Of a stretch of DNA of 18,880 nucleotides, positions 7,769 through 13,950 are shown piece by piece. Made by a program: the position numbers and the translations under genes. This DNA is from an uncultured bacterium (GTDB lineage: Bacteria > Verrucomicrobiota > Lentisphaeria > Victivallales > UBA1829). The DNA lies in NCBI GenBank assembly GCA_900549045.1, contig URNE01000004.1, forward strand, positions 1-18,880. The letters are read 5' to 3'. Each line of letters begins with the position of its first letter. The stretch's first letter is position 1. The notes beneath the pieces are model-generated. The model was not told the DNA's origin and did no database searches. It saw only the letters and a list, made by a program, of their open reading frames with translations.

Positions 7769-8553
7769 TATTCTTCTCCGTAAAAGAAGAGCGCGCCTGC
7801 GCCGACCTGTGCCTGAATGCCCGAACGCAGATTTGTCGCCGCATGGAGATCGGCGTAAAGGGTGTTGACGCGCAGATTGTGCACTGCCCAGTAGCGGTCG
7901 GTGTTGGTGCTGGAGGTAACGAGGCTCTGTCCGCCAGCTCCCGACTGTCCGTCTTTGCCGCCGGAGAGTTTCGCCTGCATCCGGGTGTCGGCAAGCATGA
8001 TGAGGCCGGCGGGAGCTTTGCTCATGCGGAGAAGACTTGTGTTTCCGCTTCCGCGCTGAAGCCAGGGTTCGGAGCTGACGAAGTTTCCGCCCGCCCAGTT
8101 CCCGGCGGCCTTGCCGTTGTAATAACCGTTGATGTTGGTTCCGTAAATGTATTCGTAATAGGTCCAGTTCGCATCGGTGGTGATCTTCTGTTCAGTGCAC
8201 TGGAAGACTTTGTTGTGTTTTTTCGGGATGTAGTTGTTCGCCGCGAGGTACTGCGCGTAGTTCGCCTTGTTGCGTGTGTGACCCTTGGGATGCATGTTCC
8301 AGCTTCCTCCGTTCCAGTACATGACAAACCAGTCGTTCCAGTCGTTTGCATAGGAAAGCGCGGTGATCCCGATTTGCTTTTGATTGGAGATGCAGTTGAT
8401 CGTCCGCGCCTTTGCACGTGCTGAATTGAGCGCCGGAAGCAGCATTCCGGCGAGGATGGCGATCACAGCAATTACCACAAGGAGTTCCACAAGGGTGAAT
8501 CTGTTGAATTTCCCCTTGAGACGTGAGGAGGGTGATGTGTTTTTTGTTTTCAT
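7768..8553 (-). CDS. Type II/IV pseudopilin, DUF1559-like, second copy
   Basis: The 261-residue protein has a longer basic leader (about 18 residues) and then FTLVELLVVIAVIAILAGMLLPALNSARAKA. Glu at +5 is present, but the residue at -1 is Arg18 instead of the usual Gly. The C-terminal domain is rich in Asn, Tyr and Trp. In place of the DGH motif it has VHNLRVNTLYADLHA. It resembles the first pseudopilin in the N-terminal helix but little beyond. Start ATG 8553-8551 follows AAAGG (8568-8564). A second ATG at 8578-8576 begins a different frame and is probably not used for this protein. It is the first gene of a two-gene operon with the secreted glycosidase, transcribed from the promoter at 8599-8627. 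Confidence 0.92.
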   Translation of the reverse strand: MKTKNTSPSSRLKGKFNRFTLVELLVVIAVIAILAGMLLPALNSARAKARTINCISNQKQIGITALSYANDWNDWFVMYWNGGSWNMHPKGHTRNKANYAQYLAANNYIPKKHNKVFQCTEQKITTDANWTYYEYIYGTNINGYYNGKAAGNWAGGNFVSSEPWLQRGSGNTSLLRMSKAPAGLIMLADTRMQAKLSGGKDGQSGAGGQSLVTSSTNTDRYWAVHNLRVNTLYADLHAATNLRSGIQAQVGAGALFFYGEE

Positions 8554-8598
8554 GGTGTTGCATGCCTTTCGTTTTCATGGTTTGTGTTCGTTATTTAT

Positions 8599-8627
8599 AT
8601 TATACACGATAAAAGGAAATTTGACAA
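8599..8627 (-). promoter_or_regulatory. Sigma70-type promoter of the pseudopilin-glycosidase operon
   Basis: On the - strand TTGTCA (8627-8622) and TATAAT (8604-8599) are separated by exactly 17 bases. This is one mismatch from the consensus hexamers at ideal spacing. Transcription would start near 8592 and give a leader of about 40 bases. The -35 box overlaps the -35 box of the opposite promoter. Confidence 0.7.
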
Positions 8628-8649
8628 TGCACAAAAATTGCATTATAGT
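8621..8649 (+). promoter_or_regulatory. Sigma70-type promoter of the second AraC gene
   Basis: On the + strand TTGACA (8621-8626, perfect -35) and TATAGT (8644-8649) are separated by 17 bases. Transcription would start near 8656, upstream of the AAGG RBS (8676-8679) and ATG 8690. It shares the TTGACAA core (8621-8627) with the divergent promoter. Confidence 0.7.
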
Positions 8650-8667
8650 ACACAAAATACGCAAAAT
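8626..8667 (+). promoter_or_regulatory. Candidate operator: inverted repeat plus tandem 9-bp repeats
   Basis: AATGCA (8626-8631) and TGCATT (8639-8644) form a perfect inverted repeat within the spacer of the + strand promoter. Immediately downstream of the -10 box are ACACAAAAT (8650-8658) and ACGCAAAAT (8659-8667), tandem repeats differing at one base. A related GCACAAAAA lies at 8629-8637. The position suggests binding by the adjacent AraC protein and autoregulation; this is inference. Confidence 0.4.
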
Positions 8668-8689
8668 GCAAAAAAAAGGTGCTGTCCGG

Positions 8690-9556
8690 ATGAAAGAGGA
8701 TATTGTATACGGCCGAAGGCGAGACGGGCGTTCGCCGCTGGTGATTACCTGTGCGGGAGCCTCGTATTGCGACGGGAGTTACCACATCGCCCGCCGCGGA
8801 ATACCGATTCTGGTTGCGGAATATGTTGTGAGCGGACGCGGTGTTCTGGTCGTCGATGGCGAGCAGTACACACCGGAAGCGGGGGATGTCTATCTGGTTC
8901 CGCCGAATTCCACGCACTATTACGCTTCGGACCGTACAAATCCGTGGGTCAAGCTCTGGTTCAACGTCGGCGGGACGTTCATAGTCGATCTTCTCGCCGC
9001 ATACGGACTGACCGAAACGGTGCTCCTGAAGAACTGTCCGCTTCGTGAGCGTTTCGAGGAGGGGTTGCGCGAACTGAAAACCTCGAAGGAGGTGGATGAT
9101 GTTCTGGCCGCGCGGATCATTGTTCCCCTTCTTGCGGAACTGCATCTTTTTGCGGAGAAGAAGCGCCGCAAAAAGACCGCCGCGGATGCCGTTCAGCAGT
9201 ATATTGAGAGTCTTCCGCCCGGCGCGCCGCTGGAGACGAAGGTTCTGCATCAGTGTTCAGGACGTTCGATGTCGCAGACGATCCGCATATTCAAGAAGGA
9301 GTTCGGCACAACGCCGTATGCTTTGTTTCTGGAACGGAAGCTGAAGACTGCGAAATATCTTCTGAAGAGCACATCGTCTCCGGTGAAGGAGATCGCCTTG
9401 TCGCTCGGCTGGCAGAATCCCAGTTATTTTGCCCGTTACTTCAAACGCCGAGTCGGTCTGACCCCGGGCGAATATCGCAATCAGCCCCCCGTCGCCGAGC
9501 AGCGTCCCGGCTGTCAGCCCCCTCAGACGGATGAACAATCACACTTTTTCGTTTGA
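8690..9556 (+). CDS. AraC-family transcriptional regulator with N-terminal cupin, second copy
   Basis: I start this gene at ATG 8690 (288 residues). The frame is open much further upstream, but that would run antisense through the pseudopilin gene. AAGG (8676-8679) and the promoter at 8621-8649 fit ATG 8690; an in-frame ATG at 8666 has no RBS. The sensor half has VAEYVVSGRGVLVVDG, YTPEAGDVYLVPPNSTHYY and a following beta strand. The DNA-binding half ends with SSPVKEIALSLGWQNPSYFAR and RVGLTPGEYR, a standard AraC second HTH and end. A Pro/Gln-rich tail of about 25 residues follows. It diverges from the pseudopilin-glycosidase operon, which is its most likely target. Its stop is 24 bases from the stop of the opposing transporter gene. 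Confidence 0.93.
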   Translation: MKEDIVYGRRRDGRSPLVITCAGASYCDGSYHIARRGIPILVAEYVVSGRGVLVVDGEQYTPEAGDVYLVPPNSTHYYASDRTNPWVKLWFNVGGTFIVDLLAAYGLTETVLLKNCPLRERFEEGLRELKTSKEVDDVLAARIIVPLLAELHLFAEKKRRKKTAADAVQQYIESLPPGAPLETKVLHQCSGRSMSQTIRIFKKEFGTTPYALFLERKLKTAKYLLKSTSSPVKEIALSLGWQNPSYFARYFKRRVGLTPGEYRNQPPVAEQRPGCQPPQTDEQSHFFV

Positions 9557-9580
9557 AGGAATGCTGCTCGCGGACGGTGA

Positions 9581-10507
9581 TCAGCTTTTGCGGTGGCTGT
9601 CGCGCAGAAAACGTCGACGGTCGTAGCAGTACATCTGCCACGCATTCCACATGTTGTGGCAGAAAATGTAGAAGATCGGTCCCATGGCAACCAGGGCGCT
9701 TGCGTAATGAAGGGCCAGATACATTGTGAAGGTCGTGTTCTTCTGGCCGAGAAGCTGACTGCATTCGCGGCGGTAACGTCTGGGCGCAAGATATTTCCCG
9801 AACCAGAAGTTGCAGAAGCAGATCACTGCGGAAATCAGCGCGATTCCGGCGACGTTCCACATTGAAACATGCGGATTTTCAATGAAGTAGTTCCGCGCGA
9901 TCGCCGCAAGGATGAACAGTGTAAACGACCACAGCAGGAAAGAAAACGTTTTCAGTTTCTTCGGGAGTTCCCGCAGCTTCGGCCGGATGGTGCGCAGAAT
10001 CACGGCCGCCATGAACGGAAACGCAATCACCTGAAGCAGAGTCACCGCAACCCGTCCGATGAAGCTGGCTGTGAACTGTCCCGTCACCATCGGGAGGAGA
10101 AAGAGCAGCGAGAGCGAAACGAAAACGTTCGTGATCGTGAAGCCCGTCAGCGCAAAGCCGATCCGTCCGTTCAGGAAGGCGACGACGACCGGAGCCGCCG
10201 TTGCGGTCGGCGTGATGCCGACAAAGAACGCCGCATTCGCCAGCGAAGGATTCTGCGGGAACAGAAGTTTCAACGCAAAGTAGGGAAGCGTCCCCATCAG
10301 CAGGTTCGCACCGAGAAGATACCAGTGTTCCTTCCGCGGTTTGAGTTCGCTGAAGCGGATTTGCAGACACGACATGAAGACCATTACGGTCAGCGCCCAG
10401 CGCACGGCGTTGTAAGGCGGGTCGTTCAGAACATGAACCTGCGGGAAAAGCGCTCCCAGCAGGAACGGGATAAAGATCATTGCAGGCCGAGTGAAAGTCT
10501 TCAGCAT
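9581..10507 (-). CDS. Bile acid:sodium symporter (BASS/SBF) family transporter
   Basis: The 308-residue protein is almost entirely hydrophobic helices, probably 9-10 membrane segments. VGITPTATAAPVVVAFLNG (residues 96-114) fits the broken-helix crossover region of BASS proteins. LLGQKNTTFTMYLALHY (252-268) fits the second conserved region with Lys-Asn. I chose ATG 10507 because CCGGAGCGG lies just upstream and because a longer reading would translate the tRNA. The family moves organic anions with sodium; the substrate here is unknown. It is monocistronic, separated from the upstream tRNA by an intrinsic terminator. A promoter in the short gap is not obvious, so expression may depend on terminator read-through. 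Confidence 0.82.
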   Translation of the reverse strand: MLKTFTRPAMIFIPFLLGALFPQVHVLNDPPYNAVRWALTVMVFMSCLQIRFSELKPRKEHWYLLGANLLMGTLPYFALKLLFPQNPSLANAAFFVGITPTATAAPVVVAFLNGRIGFALTGFTITNVFVSLSLLFLLPMVTGQFTASFIGRVAVTLLQVIAFPFMAAVILRTIRPKLRELPKKLKTFSFLLWSFTLFILAAIARNYFIENPHVSMWNVAGIALISAVICFCNFWFGKYLAPRRYRRECSQLLGQKNTTFTMYLALHYASALVAMGPIFYIFCHNMWNAWQMYCYDRRRFLRDSHRKS

Positions 10508-10519
10508 AAACCGCTCCGG

Positions 10520-10550
10520 AAAATAAAAAGCGTCCCGATTCGGGACGCTT
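10520..10550 (-). terminator. Intrinsic terminator downstream of tRNA-Gly
   Basis: On the - strand AAGCGTCCC (10550-10542) pairs with GGGACGCTT (10536-10528) around a 5-base loop. A U-rich run, TTTATTTT, follows. It lies between the tRNA 3' end and the transporter start, as expected for ending the tRNA transcript. Confidence 0.85.
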
Positions 10551-10561
10551 GAGTTTATCGT

Positions 10562-10635
10562 TGGAGCGGGTGAAGGGAGTCGAACCCTCGTGGCCAGCTT
10601 GGGAAGCTGGAGCATTGCCGTTATGCTACACCCGC
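10562..10635 (-). tRNA. tRNA-Gly (anticodon CCC)
   Basis: The 74-nt gene folds fully. Acceptor GCGGGTG pairs with CACCCGC. The D stem is GCAT/ATGC. Anticodon stem CCAGC/GCTGG carries loop TTCCCAA, so positions 34-36 are CCC. The variable region has 4 bases. The T arm is GAGGG TTCGACT CCCTT. The discriminator is T and the CCA end is encoded. Anticodon CCC reads GGG glycine codons. It has its own promoter (10650-10677) and a terminator. Confidence 0.97.
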
Positions 10636-10649
10636 ATCAATGTTCCTAT

Positions 10650-10677
10650 ATTATACTCTCTTTTTCGCAGAGTTCAA
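10650..10677 (-). promoter_or_regulatory. Promoter of tRNA-Gly
   Basis: On the - strand TTGAAC (10677-10672) and TATAAT (10655-10650) are 16 bases apart. The tRNA 5' end at 10635 lies about 8 bases beyond the expected start site. Confidence 0.65.
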
Positions 10678-10704
10678 ATTGAAATTGATTTTTTTTGCGT
10701 TTTT

Positions 10705-10872
10705 TCAGCGTTTCGCCGTGAAGAAGAGCCTCGGGAAGCGCTGTCTCAGTGCGGAGGTACTGTTGCCGGGACCGCAGCCGACATCCAGAATCAGACGGTG
10801 GATCAGGTCGCGAGAGGGCTGTGTGCGTTCCTTTTCGAACTTCAGATACTGTTTGGAGTCCCAGTTTCCCAT
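10705..10872 (-). pseudogene. Truncated trans-aconitate methyltransferase-like remnant
   Basis: An ATG at 10872-10870 opens a 55-residue frame. It begins MGNWDSKQYLKFEKERTQPS and includes LDVGCGPGNSTSALRQRFP. This matches the start of Tam-type SAM methyltransferases (WxxxxYLxFxxERxRPxxDLL ... DLGCGPGNST). Compared with the E. coli Tam sequence as I remember it, about 6-8 residues before the SAM motif are missing. Everything after the first Rossmann strand and helix is lost; the frame ends TAKR-stop at 10705, just before the tRNA promoter. It keeps a good RBS (AGGAG) and starts within the last 31 bases of ung, so it may still be translated as a short peptide. I read it as a decayed gene whose 3' part was deleted. 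A functional 55-residue protein is unlikely because no complete SAM fold remains. Confidence 0.7.
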
Positions 10873-11552
10873 AATGAGCTCCTGTCGAATTCGATCGGCG
10901 CTGTTCCGTTTAGCGCGAGTGCGCGGTTGATTGCGGAGAACGGACGGCTCCCGAAGAATCCGCGGTATGCGGAGAGCGGAGACGGGTGCGCCGACTGTAT
11001 GACGGTGTGTCGCGCGGTATCGATCAGCGGCAGTTTTTTCTGCGCCGGACCGCCCCAGAGCACAAACACCACAGGACGCGGAAATCCGCTGACGGTCCGT
11101 ATGACGGAGTCGGTGAATTCCTCCCAGCCGTGTTTCTGATGCGAGCCCGCGGCATGTGCGCGGACGGTCAGGACGGTGTTGAGGAGCAGGACCCCCTGTT
11201 TGGCCCACTCTTCCAGCGATCCGCTTTCCGGAACCGGCGAGCCGAGATCGGCGTTCAGTTCCTTGAAGATGTTGCGGAGAGATGGCGGAAATTTTACACC
11301 CGGACGCACCGAAAAGGCGAGCCCGTGCGCCTGCCCGTCGTCATGATAGGGGTCCTGTCCGAGAATCAGCACGCGGACTTTGTCCGGCGGAGTCAGGCGG
11401 AAGGCGCTGAAGAGGTCTTCCCGCGGCGGGAAAATCTGTTTCTCCGCGTATTCCTTTTCCAGAAACGCGGACAGTGAACGGAACGAAGCGGCTTGCAGCG
11501 CGGGTGCGAGAAGCTCACGCCATTCCGCCGGAAGCTGTTCCGCCAGATTCAT
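10842..11552 (-). CDS. ung: Uracil-DNA glycosylase, family 1
   Basis: The 236-residue protein has all family 1 UDG motifs. VLILGQDPYHDDGQAHGLAF contains the water-activating Asp67 in GQDPYH. LLLNTVLTV carries the uracil-recognition Asn125. SAHPSPLSAYRGFFG carries His189 and the minor-groove loop. It removes uracil from DNA to start base-excision repair. Length is normal for the family. Its ATG overlaps the stop of the upstream hypothetical gene as ATGA (11552-11549), so it is probably translationally coupled and part of the nusA operon. Its own 3' end overlaps the start of the methyltransferase remnant. Confidence 0.97.
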   Translation of the reverse strand: MNLAEQLPAEWRELLAPALQAASFRSLSAFLEKEYAEKQIFPPREDLFSAFRLTPPDKVRVLILGQDPYHDDGQAHGLAFSVRPGVKFPPSLRNIFKELNADLGSPVPESGSLEEWAKQGVLLLNTVLTVRAHAAGSHQKHGWEEFTDSVIRTVSGFPRPVVFVLWGGPAQKKLPLIDTARHTVIQSAHPSPLSAYRGFFGSRPFSAINRALALNGTAPIEFDRSSLWETGTPNSI

Positions 11553-13177
11553 TCACGGCCTCCGGAAACGCTCTTTTCGAGCCAGTCGGAGATCTTCTCG
11601 GTGACGATTTCAAATTCATTTTCGATATCGCCGACGCGCAGGTCGAGGTCGGCGATCTCTTCCGGTTCCAGCACCGCGTCGCGGTTGAGAATGAAGAGTG
11701 TATCGAGAATTTCCCTGTGGACATGCACCATGCCGGACTTCAATTCTTCCGGCGGAACCGCGCCTTTGTGCTCAAGAACGATTGCGGAAAGCTCGATGCG
11801 GCGGTCGGTCAGCTCCAGAAGACGCTGGCGGAGCGGGGCTTTCGGCGAGTCGATGTTGTGGCTGTAGCGGTCCGCCAGAGTTTCCCAGAGCTCTTCCACG
11901 AAGTTGAGGTAGGCGGCTTCCTGCGCGTCGTCGGTGAATGTGAATTTGATGAGATCTTCGTGAACCCGTTCAAATTCTTCGAAGCTTTCCGCGCCGCTCG
12001 CAATGGTGTCGAGCATGTATGCCTGGAGTTCGGTTTCATGAACGGGGGCGTGGATTTCATGCAGGATGGCGTCGATGGACTCCATGGAGCCTTTCGAGGC
12101 GGAAAAATCGTTCGGGGACATATCGCCGAACGGCCCGTCCTCCTGCGGAACATGCGAATGGTCGTGTCCGCAGGCGCAGCCGTGCGCATGGCCCTCATGG
12201 TGCTCATGGCCCTCTTTTTCCGCCTCGTCGCCGTGTTCGCGGAGATGTTCTTCCGGCTTGGCGGAAGTGTCTTCCAGCGCGTCGTTGGAAATGAGCGTCC
12301 ACTCGGAGCCGTCGCGGCGGAAGGAGATGGTCTGCATCATATTGTGGTAGAGGTCGATTGCCGGACCCGGCAGTTTGCGGATGTCGTTTCCGGAAGCGGC
12401 GGCGTAGATGTAGGCATACATGATCTGTTCGTGGATTTCGAGAGAATCCTTGTAGTCGAAACAGACGTCGGTGAGAGCGTTTTCGAATTTGTCGATCCAG
12501 CGGTCGATCTCCTGGGGAGTCGGGGAGTCGATACGGGAAACGTGAGAGATTTTCCATTCGCCGTCCGCCCAGGATTTGATTTCAAAGCGGATGTAGTCGC
12601 CGTTGCGGAATCCGGTGTTGCGGTAGAATTCGGAGAAGTTGAAGGCTTCGAGAAGCACGGGCATGGACCCGGAGAGTCCGCCGCGGTCGCGGATGGCGTC
12701 GTGGTTCTCCTGTGATTCGGCGACGAGCATGTCGATTGTTCCCGCCGGACCCAGCATGAAGAAGAGGTCGGAGACATCCTTGTAGGGCAGGCGGACTTCG
12801 GTCAGTTCGAACGGGGCGGAGACTTTTCCGCTGGCGAATTCGAGTTCATCCGCATAGAGTTCCGCCGGGTGGAAAGGTTCCAGACGCGCCGCCGGGATGA
12901 AGATTCCGCGTTCCAGCTCAACCGGTCGCGGCTTGCAGAGGAACGAGGTTCCGCGGAAGAAATTGTTGAGAATGTAATAGAGGTCGGAGGAGTGCTTGCG
13001 GGCGACAAACTCGCAGGAATCAAGAATGTTGCAGATGCGGCGTATGGTGTTTTCGCGCTCTTCACCGGCCGACTGCGGGTCGAGGTCGGCGGCGAGTTCC
13101 TCCGCGTCGAACGACTCCTGTTTCGAGTTCATGACGAATTGCATGACCGCTTTTTCGAGATTGTCGTAGCTGAGCAT
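11549..13177 (-). CDS. Hypothetical protein with His/Cys-rich segment, in the nusA operon
   Basis: I do not recognise this 542-residue protein. No signal peptide or membrane segment is visible. The N-terminal ~75 residues look helical and could be a winged-helix-like domain (AEELAADLDP, TIRRICNILDSCEFV). A mixed domain follows to about residue 300. Residues 311-342 are strikingly rich in potential metal ligands: His at 311, 315, 324, 326, 327, 330, 332, 338, 340 and 342, and Cys at 334 and 336. The C-terminal ~180 residues are acidic and probably all helical. Start ATG 13177 follows GGGAG. It sits 14 bases after truB and overlaps ung by 4 bases, so it belongs to the operon. The His-rich loop resembles metal-chaperone or transporter loops, but the surrounding domains do not show such a family. 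Function unknown. Confidence 0.85.
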   Translation of the reverse strand: MLSYDNLEKAVMQFVMNSKQESFDAEELAADLDPQSAGEERENTIRRICNILDSCEFVARKHSSDLYYILNNFFRGTSFLCKPRPVELERGIFIPAARLEPFHPAELYADELEFASGKVSAPFELTEVRLPYKDVSDLFFMLGPAGTIDMLVAESQENHDAIRDRGGLSGSMPVLLEAFNFSEFYRNTGFRNGDYIRFEIKSWADGEWKISHVSRIDSPTPQEIDRWIDKFENALTDVCFDYKDSLEIHEQIMYAYIYAAASGNDIRKLPGPAIDLYHNMMQTISFRRDGSEWTLISNDALEDTSAKPEEHLREHGDEAEKEGHEHHEGHAHGCACGHDHSHVPQEDGPFGDMSPNDFSASKGSMESIDAILHEIHAPVHETELQAYMLDTIASGAESFEEFERVHEDLIKFTFTDDAQEAAYLNFVEELWETLADRYSHNIDSPKAPLRQRLLELTDRRIELSAIVLEHKGAVPPEELKSGMVHVHREILDTLFILNRDAVLEPEEIADLDLRVGDIENEFEIVTEKISDWLEKSVSGGRE

Positions 13178-13191
13178 CGGTATCTCCCTTC

Positions 13192-13950
13192 TCAGAATGC
13201 GGAAAGGTTCATCCGCTGAAGTTTTTTGTGCAGGAAATCGTTGACGGCGTTTTCCAGTTCGGGCTGTTCCCAGGTGCGCATGGTTTCGATGTCATAGGCG
13301 TCGGCAAGATCGAATTCGCCGCTGCGGATGCGGTTCAGACTGTGCAGACAGGCTCCGCAGCCGAGTTTCGCGCCGAGGTCCGCGCAGAGCGTGCGGATGT
13401 AAGTCCCCTTGGAGCAGTCGACGGTGAAATCCGCGAACGGAAGGTCGATGTTTGTCACCCGGATGGAATGGATGGTGACCGGAACCGGATCGCGTTTGAC
13501 TTCCACGCCTTTGCGGGCGAGATCGTAAAGACGCTCGCCGTCTTTTTTCTTTGCGGAGACCATCGGGGGAACCTGCAGAATGTCGCCCTCAAAGGAGTTG
13601 AAGGTTTCGCGGAGCATATCTTCGGTGATGCCGTCGGTCGGCGCGGTGCGGATGACTTCTCCGTCGAGATCCTGAGAATCGGTTTCGGTGCCGAGCTGGA
13701 TGCGGGCTTCGTAGACTTTGTTTTCTCCGCTGAATTTCTGGCTGAGCTTGGTGAATTTGCCGAGGACGACGACGAGGAGACCGGTCGCCGCCGGGTCCAG
13801 CGTGCCGCAGTGTCCGACTTTCGGAACATTGAAGCGCGAACGGACAAAGCCGACAACGTCGTGACTGGTCCAGCCCGCGGGTTTGTTGACAAGGAGAATG
13901 CCGCTCCGGTCGAAGGGGGGCAGACGGCGCTTATTGGGGGTGTTTCTCAT
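13192..13950 (-). CDS. truB: tRNA pseudouridine(55) synthase
   Basis: The 252-residue protein starts its conserved core with GILLVNKPAGWTSHDVV (residues 17-33). KVGHCGTLDPAATGLL holds the catalytic Asp52. Further matches are YEARIQLGTETDSQDLDGE and CSKGTYIRTLCADLG, both standard TruB motifs. It converts U55 of the T-loop in tRNA to pseudouridine. The length fits a TruB lacking most of a C-terminal PUA domain. Start ATG 13950 lies 20 bases inside the end of nrnA with only a weak RBS, so translational coupling is likely. rpsO, which often follows truB, is not present here. Confidence 0.97.
   Translation of the reverse strand: MRNTPNKRRLPPFDRSGILLVNKPAGWTSHDVVGFVRSRFNVPKVGHCGTLDPAATGLLVVVLGKFTKLSQKFSGENKVYEARIQLGTETDSQDLDGEVIRTAPTDGITEDMLRETFNSFEGDILQVPPMVSAKKKDGERLYDLARKGVEVKRDPVPVTIHSIRVTNIDLPFADFTVDCSKGTYIRTLCADLGAKLGCGACLHSLNRIRSGEFDLADAYDIETMRTWEQPELENAVNDFLHKKLQRMNLSAF

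Noticed and set aside
8384..8689. 102-residue N-terminal extension of the second AraC gene
   Set aside because: It runs antisense through the pseudopilin start and the promoters; the mapped-looking promoter and RBS point to ATG 8690.
10508..10615. 36-residue N-terminal extension of the transporter
   Set aside because: It would translate the terminator and the tRNA; the RBS at about 10513-10518 and the family alignment support ATG 10507.
10636..10704. Possible terminator after the ung/tam remnant on the - strand
   Set aside because: The stretch has A/T runs but no stable stem followed by a T-tract on the - strand; it is better explained as the tRNA promoter.
10549..11139. + strand frame starting with a peptide that looks conserved (VKGVEPSWPAWEAGALPLCY)
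   Set aside because: This is the translation of the tRNA-Gly gene read on the opposite strand, a well-known false ORF.
11474..12715. 413-codon + strand frame antisense to the hypothetical gene and the ung start
   Set aside because: The - strand genes have RBSs, coupled junctions and (for ung) clear motifs; the + frame has none.
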